Assembly (NCBI RefSeq): GCF_032854445.1
Contig: NC_088297.1
Coordinates: 2,275,403-2,339,402, forward strand
Length of the DNA stretch: 64,000 nt
Source of the DNA: Liolophura sinensis
Lineage: Eukaryota; Mollusca; Polyplacophora; Chitonida; Chitonidae
Direction: 5' to 3'
How positions within the stretch are numbered: position 1 is the stretch's first letter; each line of letters begins with the position of its first letter. Positions 10,589-21,052 of the stretch are shown in pieces. The position numbers and the translations under genes are program-made. The notes beneath the pieces are model-generated. The model had not been told where the DNA came from and did not search any database. It worked only from the letters and a program-made list of their open reading frames with translations.

Positions 10589-11163
10589 CTGGGTAAACAT
10601 ACGGTTTTGTTTAGGGCAGTTAAAGCTTTAGAGTAAATGAGAGCTAACCAACGAAGTAAGGCTCATCAGAAGAATAGCATTATTAGATTGTTAAAGATAG
10701 ATAAATGCATTTAAATGGTCGAATTCTGTACTTTGCTTTGTGACCCATATAACAGTCAGCTTAGTAAGTCTAACATGATGATCGTTGCAGTAACTACAAT
10801 GTCTATATACAGCACAGATTCGAGGGCTGAATATTTGCTGAGACTACCCCGTTTTTCTAACCAGCAATCTAAGGGTGTGTCACCAAATCGCCAATACATG
10901 TGAGCCACCTGGACTCTATCTTACAATACCCTATGCCTATTTTAGACAGAATTACCCCAAATGGCAACAATACTGTAGCCAGTCCTTGGGTACTCTCACG
11001 TCACAAATTTCTGTACATACTCTAAACACAACATTTCATGTTGAGATAGGTCTAACAATCACCTGCCACAAATGTCAGAATAATATTTGCACGTGCGTCC
11101 GTGTAAAGAAAAAAACTTTTTGGGACGTCAGAGGACCTGTATACCACAGGAAGCCCGTTACTC
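10589..11163. other. First intron of Ig gene 1, no gene seen
   Basis: Intronic, AT-rich sequence between the V-like exon and a SINE. Short open frames occur on both strands but none has domain, splice or repeat support. Confidence 0.5.
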
Positions 11164-11366
11164 ATTTATCTATTTATTTATTTTTATGTTGATTGGTGTT
11201 TTACGCCGTGCTCAAGAATATTTCACTGATACGACGGAGGCCAGCATTACGGTGGGTGGAAACGAGCATGATCTGGACTTAAACTCACAGCGACCGCATT
11301 GATGAGAGACTCCTGGGTCTATACGCTGCGCCAGCTCGCTAACCGACTGAGTCACGGAGGCCCCAT
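11164..11366 (-). mobile_element. tRNA-derived mollusc SINE, internally deleted
   Basis: The plus strand runs from the SINE tail (TATTTATTTATTTTT) through GATTGGTGTTTTACGCCGTG and ACGGTGGGTGGAAACGAG to the tRNA-like head (CTCGCTAACCGACTGAGTCA CGGAGG region, 11334-11362). About 70 bases of the middle seen in the copy at 24507 are missing. Lies in the first intron of Ig gene 1. Confidence 0.85.
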
Positions 11367-11439
11367 ATTCATTCATCTAAATCACAGAGACGTGTACGTA
11401 TCCCCCCTGCTCCCAGATACAGAGTTGGCCAGAACTCAC

Positions 11440-11479
11440 CAACACAGAGACGTATCCAGTCCAAGAACCGGCCCGCCAT
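11440..11479 (-). CDS. Ig receptor gene 1, first coding exon (signal peptide)
   Basis: ATG at 11479-11477 in a good Kozak setting (A at -3, G at +4), 13 codons and one base, then a consensus donor GTGAGT. Phase 1 matches the V-like exon. Joined they read MAGRFLDWIRLCV followed by VLCFSSADM, a plausible secretory signal peptide. The 5' UTR probably extends to the right; no promoter element is evident. The start was chosen because it is the only ATG giving a signal peptide in phase with the V exon. Confidence 0.7.
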
Positions 11480-11817
11480 GATCAGCTTCACCGAGAGACT
11501 ACGTGCACTTCCTTGTTCACACGATGTACGTATAGGTACACATACAGTCTGCTTTACACATCGCAGGCAGGTCATGAAGTAAGGCGATCTATGCGTTAAG
11601 ATATTCTTTCAAAATCACGATGCGTGTCAGTATGTACAATGTAAACAGTATAGGTATGGTAAATTTTAGGAACCCCACCGCTGTTAGGGCAGAGTATTAT
11701 TCCATCACCTGGTAGAAATATGATTCATCTTAATTCTACCCCACAGGTCAGCCATAGAGGCTGTGCTAGACATTTTTTATACTTTAAATCTTGTTCTAAA
11801 GAAACACTAGAGAAATC

Positions 11818-13420
11818 AAGGTTTATTTCTCCATTTCTGTAACTTATTTAGCCATTTATATGATTATTGTTGATCGTCATTCCCAAGGATTTTTCACTTA
11901 TGTCATGGCGGTCAGTTTTATGCGTGGTCGAAACAGGAATACCTGACGAAAACCACAAATCACGAGCAACTTATTGACAAGCTTTCTCACGTCTGACGAA
12001 CAGAAATAAACGCCCTTGATCATGACGTTGGTGGAAGACAAGTGATCTTTAACACAAGATTTGCCTCGATATGGCTAAAATATTGCCGGTGCGACCCAAA
12101 TCATTTATTACGACACATTGTTGGTAAGATAAAACAGCATTGTGTACAGACATTTTCGATGCTTTCATTTTTATTTCAGGCTATTATAGAATAGGTTTAA
12201 GTTAAGTAGAATTCTTATGTATACATATATGTTGAACAATTTTTTTTTAAAGACAGAAAAATAAACTCAGCTAAGAATAAAGTAAGAACTGAATAATGTA
12301 TGTGTTCTATTCACCTCTGGTTCTAAACTATTATGTGACGAACAAAATCAACCCGGCACGGGCCTGAAAGCAAAGTACGAGTTCTTCATGTTATCCATTC
12401 ATAATACCAATAGTGCTTCCATCTACTTGTCCGTGACCACAAACCTTCGTACTCTGGCAGGGAAGTGCAATTTTTCAGCTTACGATCTTTACAGGCCAGT
12501 TATATCTTCACGATGCTTACGATGTTGAGCAATAAACAGTTTCATGCATAATTCACTTGTTAACATTTAAACAAACAATATCAGACCAAATGAATGTATA
12601 ATGGCACGCGTGACAATCTTTCTAGAAGGGTTGTTTTCGTAATACATTTCAAATACAGGTTAGAAAGTCGTAAAAATAGCAGCAAACAATTTAATGCGCA
12701 TTTCACATGTCATCATGCGAGTAAACAGTTTTATAAAAAAGCAACCTATCACTGAAACTTTGAACTTAAGTATGCAGTTCACGAAGGTATCTCACAAACC
12801 CATGTGAGATGAATATCAGAAGTTTATGTACCACATATATACATGTTTATGTGCCACATACAATCGCCTATGTAAACATATCCAGATGACATATGTAAAT
12901 ATATTCAGATGACAAAACTTTGTATAAGGAATACACATGCCATAACAAACAGAATATAAAATATCTATTAACCTATTGTAATATGTGGTACAAGTATGTG
13001 CGGTACAAGTGTATCTGGCACAAGCATGTGAGGAACAAGTATATGTGAAACAGATATATGTGGTACAAGTGTTGCTTTTGTAGCACGTCTCCTACCGCAG
13101 AATTCTGTCAGAAGAATATTTTCATCAAGATCAAACTCACGAAATTTTCGTTCAAAATGGTGAAACGACTCGCACCGTCAACATAATCTGTAACTCCTTA
13201 TGGTGAAGACATTTATCTTTCGCTGAAGCATGATGAACTGTATTATAAATGGTCCAAAAATATGTAAGCCCAAAACATATTGAAAACAGCGACAATTTTT
13301 GTCGAGAATGGAGAATACATGGCCTGAGACTCGACATTGCTTTGCAGCTTTCTATGGTGAAACAACACATCAAGTTGATAAAGGAACTGTAATAAAATGC
13401 TTTACACATACACATTACGT
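11818..13420. repeat. Duplicated flanking block, copy C (noncoding)
   Basis: Homologous to 835-2160 and, in its first 1.1 kb, to 1-834. It separates Ig gene 1 from the tail exon of Ig gene 2, just as copy B lies beyond the tail exon of gene 1, showing that gene and flank were duplicated together. No coding content is seen. Confidence 0.7.
12980..13076. repeat. Short degenerate tandem repeat, TATGTGNGGTACAAG-like
   Basis: About six imperfect copies of a 15-17-base unit (GTGGTACAAGTATGTGC, GGTACAAGTGTATCT, GGCACAAGCATGTGA, GGAACAAGTATATGT and so on). It is specific to copy C; copy B has a different short repeat (GATATGGTAAATATGTAA near 2050). Confidence 0.7.
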
Positions 13421-13466
13421 ATATCTAAAAAAAAATGAATATTGGTAAGCATAAAAGTGATGGTTT

Positions 13467-13606
13467 TTAAATGACTTGTGAAGAGTACGAACTACACTGG
13501 ACGTTCTGGTAGTCTGCCCAGTCATCACTCTGTCTCGTTCTTGCATTAGACTCAGCACCTTCCGTGTTCTCGTACGTGTTGTCACCAGAACTACGGGGTG
13601 ACGTCA
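13467..13606 (-). pseudogene. Ig gene 2, cytoplasmic tail exon (disrupted)
   Basis: Homologue of 2592-2743. It keeps SGDNTYENTEGAES and RTRQSDDWADYQNV and ends with TAA at 13469-13467. Upstream of SGDNT the sequence has an extra segment of about 50 bases relative to gene 1, with an in-frame TAG (about 13613) and no obvious acceptor at the expected place. The tyrosine motif DYQNV is retained. Confidence 0.65.
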
Positions 13607-14159
13607 TGGGCTAATAATGGACGTCACATGATCCTGGGTTTCTGGCGATGTTGTGAGCGAGCGACTCGTAATTGTAATCTGTATTTAAACCCATATATAC
13701 ATGTTAATATACAGACGCCATTTGTTCATAATTACATTATTTGAAGCAAGTAAGAAATACACATAATGCAGAACAGTTGTAATCCTTCCACACCTTGCAA
13801 CACTCCAGTAACTAATTGAATCAATCCCGTGTTCAGAGTTATAACACACTATCCTTTAACTTGTTTAAGATATGTTAGGAAGTTGAGTAACGTCGGGCTT
13901 TTATATGGATAGTTAAAGATTATTCAGGAAACAAACTCAATATTACTGGAACAGTTAAAGTACTTAATGAATCCAGCATAGTTGTTTGCAATTCTATTAT
14001 ATAGATTCCACATTTGAAATGGACAGGCAAATAACCATGGCAGTTTTAGCATTTCATACAACTGATCAAAAGCCCCTTTAACCAAGTGAAGCCTTTTGCC
14101 AGCCTGTTGAAATGCTGACTAGCCAATAAAACTTAACAACTGATTTGATTGAGATTTAC

Positions 14160-14215
14160 CGATGTGGACTACAGGGTGAAGTGAGGTGTCGTCCTACGGA
14201 TTCGCGCTGGTGTCA
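14160..14215 (-). pseudogene. Ig gene 2, remnant of a cytoplasmic exon
   Basis: The minus-strand segment ending at donor GTAAAT (14159-14154) matches the end of the gene 1 exon 3268-3356 and its following intron (GTAAATCTCAATCAAATCAG against GTAAATATTCATCAAACCAG). Substitutions remove the open frame. The transmembrane exon expected between this and 14417 is absent. Confidence 0.6.
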
Positions 14216-14416
14216 TTTAAAACATGTTACCAGCTTTATTGATAATGTATTTACTTTTTCGTACATATTACTATGGGAACTGGTGTTTCAGGCTGTTCTG
14301 GAAATGAGTCTTGACGTATTTAACTACCACAAAGACGTCTGTTTTGACACTAGGGTTCTGAAGATTTAAAATTACTATCTTTACATCTTGTTTTAACGGA
14401 ACAATAATGCACAAAC

Positions 14417-14776
14417 CTTTCTTTCCCGATGACTTGTCAATGACGTCAACATAAAATCTGGCACTTGACATCTGGTTTACTCCGTTGATGTCAGAGGTGA
14501 CGGTCACGGTATAGTTGCCCTCATCCGCCTGGCGGACATCAGTCAGTTTCAGTATGGTGACTGTCCCCAGTAGACTGATCAGCTGTCCATACACCACCAG
14601 ACTGACCACAATGGCCTCTTTCCGGTGAGACTGTAGGGTGTCACTTTTTCCGGCTTTCTCCCACATCACCCGGACAGTGCCGGAGGACGATCGTGCGTAA
14701 AAAGACACGGATATTGTCACGGATCTCTCCAAGCCAACCGTCACTCTCCCTGAATAATTCTTAAACACGGCTGGAG
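14417..14776 (-). pseudogene. Ig gene 2, membrane-proximal Ig exon (open frame)
   Basis: A 360-nt exon, phase 1 on both sides, acceptor CTTTTTAG and donor GTTTGT. It is homologous to and the same length as 4155-4514. It keeps VMWEKAGKSD (strand-C W) and DEGNYTV, and likewise lacks the disulfide cysteines. The exon itself is intact; it is listed as part of a pseudogene because the next exon downstream (transmembrane) is missing and the tail exons are damaged. A soluble product cannot be excluded. Confidence 0.75.
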
Positions 14777-15650
14777 CTAAAAAGAAAAACAAAGAAAAAC
14801 AAGTTTCAAACGTGAAGACTAAGCATTAATAGTTCAACATTTTTGTTTGTTTTGTTTATATTGGCTTTTATCGCAAAGGAACCTTAACAGCATTTCAGTC
14901 TACATGAGTGTTTACAACTGTTCAACGAACTGTCAAAATGACGACTGAAACCACTGTCTACAGTACCATCTGTAACGCTCAAGCAGGGGATCTGTGAACT
15001 CTTTTTTTCTTAAAAGTAAAAGCAGTCCTATTTTACCATGTGAATGGTGAAAAACGTTAGACAACCTAGTTGAAACTGATATACCTATCACTAGGCTCCC
15101 CTATCCAGTAGCAAATATAGACACCTTTCATCTAGAAACTTTTCCGGTTTACAAAGTGTGCAGACTCTCAATTTTCTCTTTCATTCGTCAATTGTAAATG
15201 ACTTTTTATGACACCTCATACAGACGCCCATGTTATAGTGAATGGGATCAAAACTTAGGTGCCCAACATGTTTGACTTGTCACATCTTACAGTCCGACTA
15301 TTTCTACCTTCAATAATAATAGAGTTCGAACTCGAAACTCAACTGATTTATCTCAAAATCACAAGCGATGACAAGTTCTGTGGTCCGTTTTTGTTTGTAC
15401 AACGTCGTGTCTTTAGTTTGTGTGACGTCATCATGTTAGTTTGTATGATGTTTTCCGTGTGACGACCCTTGCAAATGCAGTATTGCCGTTCTTTCTCTGG
15501 ACCAAAGGTTTCAAATATGATCCTCATTGACCAATAATGTCAACGAGTTGCCGGTGTGACAGAAATGAAGACAGAGTCAAGATAAACACACTCTGAGCAT
15601 GCAAGACTTCCATTAAACGGGGTTATCTCATAAAATCATACTAAACTTAC
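14777..15650. other. Intron of Ig gene 2, no gene seen
   Basis: AT-rich intronic sequence with no recognised coding or repeat content. It is much longer than the matching gene 1 intron (4515-4652, 138 bases), so most of it is an insertion in gene 2 or a deletion in gene 1. Confidence 0.5.
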
Positions 15651-16037
15651 TTAGAGGAGCTATATAGAGCTGCCCTGTGTGAAGACTTAACGCCGTTTGT
15701 CGCTGAACACACGTAATCTCCCGTGTCTGTGTACGTCAGTGTCTCAGGCAGAGCGTAAGTGACAGAAATCTCGTTTGTCTGTGTCCTCAGTCTCCGTATG
15801 AGGGTCCCTCCCAGGCGATGTTCCCACGGACTGAAAGTGTGGACATTAGGAATACCCTCGGCTGTACAGGTTAATGTGTGAGTGCGTTGGTCATACTCCA
15901 CCTTCACATCGGATCGAGCTGAAATATTGACAGCTTTAAGGATAAGGGATAAGGGATTGCCATGAGCGGAGCATGGTAAGGTGGCTGTTTCGCTCTGAAT
16001 TATCTTAACTGGACTGGCAGTATTCGGCGAATCCAAG
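15651..16037 (-). pseudogene. Ig gene 2, fused pair of Ig exons
   Basis: A single open stretch of 387 nt from acceptor TTTGTAG to donor GTAAGT. Its first third is the start of one Ig domain (TASPVKI, ATLPCSAHGNP); after a deletion it runs straight through what was the 3' end of the next intron (ATTTCAG) into a second Ig domain (HTLTCTAEG, FSPWEHRLG, GDYVCSATNG). Gene 1 has these as two exons. Near the 3' end two bases are missing relative to gene 1, so the last residues shift frame (SSHRAALYS versus SSRTGIIYV). The gene 2 donor is the normal GT form. Confidence 0.75.
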
Positions 16038-16434
16038 TCTACAAAACAAAATAAAATCTCACAAAAACACATTTAACGGAACTCTACACAGCGTAACAGA
16101 ACAGCTGGTCTGGTTTTCATCAAATTACAAGAATGTAACACAGCATAAAAATATCAACAGGGCACATGCCTGTTTGGCAAGTCAAAAAAAAAACAAAAAA
16201 TAAAACATAACGTATCTGCCATGTATATCTTGTACCTTCGGGAGGACCAGGGGCATCAGCTCGAAAACTTAACTCTAACCACAAATATACACCACATCAG
16301 ATATTTCGCTTGGAGTACATAAGAATTTGTGAAATAATGTGAATACAAAGACAAAATCATTGATACATGTAAAGGGTAGGTTCAAACAGACAATACCAGA
16401 CAACCAATAAGTGATCCATCCAACAGATATACAC

Positions 16435-16493
16435 CTTTGTAACACGTATACCACAAGGACACTTAAGGAAAAGGTTCGAGGGCTATCCGCCAT
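16435..16493 (-). CDS. Possible signal-peptide exon of Ig gene 2
   Basis: ATG at 16493-16491 in the context CAAGATGGCGG opens a peptide MADSPRTFSLSVLVVYVLQ, a plausible signal sequence, followed by a possible donor GTGTAT. It lies about 400 bases upstream of the fused Ig exon in the right direction. The donor gives phase 2 whereas the next exon starts in phase 1, so either the donor is wrong, an exon intervenes or the gene is broken. Confidence 0.35.
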
Positions 16494-17589
16494 CTTGAAA
16501 AAGTCTGTTTCACTTTCGAACTGTGAGTTCGTCAAGACTATTACTGCGCGAACATAAGTAAAAAACTAAGGTTTTTGAAGTAACATTACGCCTAATACAA
16601 ACAATGTTAGTTCACGATAACTAATCATTTATGTCTAATTGTTCATGGAAACTTTAACAATCAAATCTTCCCAACACTTACATTGTACGTACTTTTCAGC
16701 CACGCAGATGGCCTACTGGCTAGAATAACTGCGAAGCTCAACGATCACGTGAATGTTGCATAGCGATTGACCAATCGAAATGAGTTTGGAAAAGATACAC
16801 CCTCGCAACTAGCTAATCTGTCTAAATTTTTTCGAGCTTTTTCAGAATTATATCCAAATGTTCATCACACAGCAAATGTAATTTAGACCCCATTCCACAC
16901 AATTTCGTGAAAAACTTTGTATAAGTTTGTTGTCCTTCACGCGGTTGGGGAGATCTACTATTGGGTAGGGACACAAGGAGTCAAGGTGAAATGGCATTTC
17001 CGCCGTCTGATAACTTACACATTACCGGTATACCGCTATTCTGCGGCTATTTCCAAATTTTTCACGACTACCTAAGAGCTCCATACCCAGAAGGTTAAAA
17101 AAAATACAGTAAGTTAATATGTGACCATAACACACCCTCTATTTCCTTAAGCGCACTGACAAGGCGTACTAGGGTCAAACTACTTCCGGCAATTTGTTCA
17201 CATGTTTTCGTTCCTCTGTAATTGGCCTCTGGTGATTCTCACCAATATACCCATGGATATAAATTGATGGTTGCTGTATATGTATTTTACATCGGTATTG
17301 TAGACATACTTTACGAAGAGATTCACTGGTCTTAAGCTTGCCAGCACTTTCAGATGTAAATTTAAAGGAAGTTCCAAGTCTTGACATGGTGATCCTTCTC
17401 CGAGAACGAGCACAAATTTTCTGGAGTCCCCAGGAACGGAGTTAACCTCTTTCGAAGTTCAGTGCGCCATCGATTACCTCTACCCAGGTCTTCAAGCTCC
17501 CCTTAAGTTTTACTGTGTTTTAATAGACTGATCTTGTCTAGGAAACCCTTGGAGCCGATTCCCTACAAATTAAATAACTCCGGTTCACT

Positions 17590-17990
17590 ATTGCGTCTGA
17601 CAGTCCGTACCCTCTAACCACGGTCCTATTGTTCTCCGTCAACGAGTAATCTATGGACACTATTGTTGTAGCCACACAAAATGTATAGAGTACAAACATA
17701 GACTAGTAGTCACTGACCAACCCCCAGGCCAGAAAGCCAGCTGACATCCACCCTGGTCCACTTGCTACGGTCAACGTGCAACCTATGGACAACTGTGGGA
17801 ACAGCCATAACAAACGTAAACTACAACAAAAACACTGTTGCCCATGACCATCCGCATACCACAAAGCCAGTTGTTGTCCACCCAGGCTCTTCAGCCACGG
17901 TTCTACTGGTCTCCGTCAGCGTTCAACGTATGGACAAGTGTAGGAACAGCCATACCAAACGTAGACTGCAATTTAGGCCCGAACCCATCA
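17590..17990. repeat. Diverged tandem repeat, about 130-170-base unit
   Basis: Three imperfect copies of a block containing GTTCTCCGTCAACGAGTAAT (17632), ACGGTCAACGTGCAACCTAT (17768) and TCTCCGTCAGCGTTCAACGT (17910), each followed by GGACA and a CAGCCA/GTAGCCA segment. The copies are too diverged to fix a precise unit by eye. Confidence 0.55.
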
Positions 17991-18399
17991 ACTACGTTCT
18001 AACCATTCTTCAGCAGCATGGTCGTCACAAACACGACCACCAGGTGGAAAAACAACAACGCTTGTTAATACTGCTTTAGGACAGCGTGTACTGACAAAGA
18101 GAAATATAAAGAAACAAAGGGTGAATTTATGTTTAAGGTTCTTCAAACCCTCAGATGGACAAGACCAAACAAGGTAGACTATACATCAGTGTCCCGGATG
18201 ACAGGGTGTCATCTAAGATCATGGGCTGTACACGAATACATAAAATGTGAAAAAACTACATGCAATGGTTACAGTTGAAAAAAAGATACTTCTGAAGTGT
18301 CACTGTTAAGATGAATGGATCAGTCAAAGAATCAATATCGGCAGAAATCGATACACCACATCAAAATCAGCAACCCATTTGTCACTTCATGAAGTCACG

Positions 18400-18535
18400 G
18401 TGATGAGGCAGGATGTGTCAGAAAATACAAAAAAACTCTCTCGACATTTGGGTCTATAAATCTTCTATACACATGCATTCTCTTCACCAAAAGTTTGCAC
18501 AAGATGATTCTAACCAAAACATGAACATTTTTTTA
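18400..18535. repeat. Dispersed repeat, copy 1 of 2
   Basis: Matches 25640-25780: both contain GATGAGGCAGGA, a CACATGCATTCTCTTCA segment and ATTCTAACCAAAAC in the same order and spacing. Confidence 0.65.
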
Positions 18536-19119
18536 TAATTGCTGATTAAATAGTCCTGCGCGAGGAAACCAGTGGCGAGGCTAAGCCTAAGCAAGCCTAC
18601 GTGCTTTTCACACGCTCCAAAGGTCAAGCATGTCTACTGATGGCAGTGGTGTAAAGCGAGCGAAGAAAGTGTAGTGAGTATGACAATGGCTACGTGCAAG
18701 CGGCCAAAGACCCTCACGTAGTGATCGGATTACAACTTGTTGAGTCGTGTCGTTATTTGGCATAGACGAGCGGTTAGGGTTTGACGCCACACTCGGGTTC
18801 ACTTGACCTGGACATTAAACTACCGTCTATGCCTAGCTTCATTCTGTCTACGCTAAAGAGTCCACAGATGTCTCAGTAGAGTATACAGTAGAGAGCAGAT
18901 GTTCAATTGTACATAGTAAAATCAATATAGCGTTGCTCAGAAAAGCGTACTGAGAATTGTTTGGCGATCGTTAAGAAGGGCTTTTAGCAGAGGGGAAGGT
19001 GAAACTCATACATAAACATTACTGAGTTATCCATGGGCTGTATGAAAACTGTAGGCTGACAGCCTAAGAGTACGTTTTAGCCAACTTAAGTGCTTGATAG
19101 TTCAGATATACAACTCATA

Positions 19120-19590
19120 TTTCTATGCTCAAATTATTATAGTGAAAAATATACATATTGCTATACTCAGATATTTATACTGAGACATGTACCTGTTGCT
19201 ATACTCAGATATTTATACTGAGACATGTACCTGTTGCTATACTCAGATTATTATACTGAGACCTTACTGTGTTTCTGTACTTAAATTGTTATACTCAGAG
19301 ATGCTATATCTATATATGGTACATGTTACAGTTTAACAACCTGAGTATAGCAATACGTATATGTCTCAGTATAAGAATCTCAGCATAGCAATAGATACGT
19401 GTCTTAGTATAACAATCTGAGTACAGAAACACGGTACATGTCTCAGTATAATAATTTCAGTTAGCCACAGGGTATATGTCTGTGTATAGCAATGTGATTA
19501 TAACAGTAATGAGAATACACAGCATGCATGAGAACAGCAATGTAAGTATAGCTTTTTGCATATAGCAATAAGGTACATGTCAGCAACATG
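19120..19590. repeat. 38-bp tandem repeat arranged as an inverted pair
   Basis: Left arm (19150-19300): direct copies of TGCTATACTCAGATATTTAT plus ACTGAGACATGTACCTGT at 38-bp spacing (starts near 19161, 19199, 19237). Right arm (19325-19590): the same unit in reverse complement (CTGAGTATAGCAA, GTACATGTCTCAGTATAA). The unit itself is partly self-complementary (ATACTCAG/CTGAGTAT). A transcript could fold into a long hairpin. Confidence 0.8.
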
Positions 19591-19658
19591 TATAGCAACC
19601 TCAGTATAGGGTGAATATCTCCTGAATCCAATTCTAACTTACCCTTGTTTCCCCATGA

Positions 19659-20180
19659 TACATCACCATGTAGGTATTGCGTATATATAGTACACCAATA
19701 CACAGAATTTAGACAATGACTTGACACATATGTTTGCTCACTTACAGATAGACTTTTATGTATTTCACGTGTTGGCTATGTCGGGAAAGTTCTCCTTTGT
19801 TAGATGCTGGCTTCCTCTCCGGCCGTATGTGGAAAGGTCTTCCAGCAACCTGCGGATGGTCGTGGGTTTCCCCCGGGCTCTGCCCGGTTTCCGCCCACCA
19901 TAATGCTGGCCGCCGTCGTATAAGTGAAATATTCTTGAGTACGGCGTAAAACACCAATCCCTTGTGGAGGCAAATCTCCAAAACCTATGAACAAGACCTG
20001 ATCTCTTGAAATCAAGTGTCAGCGGTGAAAGAGAAGCAATTAAATATATCTCGGCCTTCAAGAGCAAATGTTGATTACACTAACTTATCAACAAAACATT
20101 TACAAATCTACAACAAACACGCAAACAAAAAACTCAAGAAGAACGATCATTTCCCTAAATACACAATAGATTCACTACTA
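19659..20180. repeat. Dispersed segment with copies at 23422, 23809 and 25796
   Basis: The first 147 bases (GTAGGTATTGCGTATATATA, then ATTTAGACAATGACTTGACA, to TTCTCCTTTGTTAGA) recur at 23422-23565 and 23809-23950. The part 19984-20180 (GTGTCAGCGGTGAAAGAGAA, TACACAATAGATTCACTACT) recurs at 25796-26010. A SINE at 19803 separates the two parts, so this is probably one older element broken by the SINE. Confidence 0.7.
19803..19965 (+). mobile_element. tRNA-derived mollusc SINE, 5'-truncated
   Basis: Begins at ATGCTGGCTTCCTCTCCGGC and runs through the well-conserved core (CCGCCGTCGTATAAGTGAAA, then TATTCTTGAGTACGGCGTAA) to ACACCAATC. The tRNA-like head is missing. This is one of the least diverged copies in the window. 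Confidence 0.9.
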
Positions 20181-20204
20181 GACTATTGGTGGGAATGAAA
20201 CGGG

Positions 20205-20517
20205 TAATGCCAAGGAGGGTATGTATAGCCGACGTTTTTGGTTTTTTTTCTAAGGTATTGATTGACGATGGCGTCACTGTGTGGAAGTGGTTCCTCAAGT
20301 GTAAGGTGCGAAGGTACCCGTTTTCTCTGGGCGTATTTACCCTAGACCTACCTGTTCTTTGTCTGTCCGATGTCTGCGCCGTCTGTTTGTAATGTTGCAT
20401 TATGGTTGACACAGTTACACGAGAGCAGCCGAAGGTCCTTGCAATGTGGGCATGGGTGGTTCCCATGGATACCACACCCAGGGCCCTCTCGTGTTGCTTT
20501 GGAGTCAATCGAGGCAT
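20205..20517 (-). pseudogene. Tc1-like transposase N-terminal fragment
   Basis: From ATG at 20517 the minus strand reads MPRLTPKQHERALGVVSMG, then HIARTFGCSRVTVSTIM and GRSRVNTPRENGYLRTLHLR, the typical paired helix-turn-helix DNA-binding region of a Tc1/mariner transposase. Similarity fades near 20270 and the DDE catalytic domain is absent, so this is a truncated copy. No clear terminal inverted repeats were found around it. Confidence 0.8.
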
Positions 20518-20949
20518 TACTTTGGTGGTTTTTAATCAGTGTGCAAGTCAAGCACACTGTGTGTAACTTTTTTCCACACTTATTACATGCGCAGTTACGT
20601 CCATCCACTGGTGGCCTGATTTTTCAAGGTTCTTCGGTGTCTCGAAACAAATTCGTGTGGGTGTATATGACGCTTGTCGCACATGGGAATATGCTGCGTA
20701 CAATGATTTCCTACAATGATTTGGTATTAATTTGCTGAAAAGGCTGGTTAAATTTAACTCTGAGTCGTAAAGTTTCCTTTGGTCGTCAGTTTATTTACCT
20801 ATAGGGCCTACCTTAGTCGCGGAATTTGCGCTTGTTGTGTGACCTTAGAAAACAATTCCGAAACATCGCCGTTAGCGACTAGGTTGATCGCATGCATGCA
20901 TGAATACAATGATGTACAGGGAACTATGCACCTGATTACATTTTTTAAC

Positions 20950-21052
20950 GTTACTGCGGATGATCGTGAGTTTATCCCGGGCTCTGCCCTTCTTCCTCCC
21001 ACCATAAGGCTGGTCGTCGTTGTACAAGTGTGGCACCAGTTAAATAGATAAA
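20950..21052 (+). mobile_element. tRNA-derived mollusc SINE, short 3' fragment
   Basis: Carries CTGCGGATGATCGTGAGTTT, CCGGGCTCTGCCC and CCTCCCACCATAAGGCTGGT in SINE order, then a diverged tail ending AAATAGATAAA. The 5' two thirds is lacking. Confidence 0.75.

Larger units (their letters stand above)
16494..19119. other. Intergenic, no supported gene
   Basis: AT-rich sequence. A diverged tandem repeat (17580-17990) and one half of a dispersed repeat (18400-18535) are the only structures recognised. Open frames at 17198-17413 and 17762-18079 lack any supporting motif. Confidence 0.5.

Noticed and set aside
17762-18079. 105-codon open frame in the intergenic region
   Set aside because: It overlies a diverged tandem repeat and has no recognisable domain.
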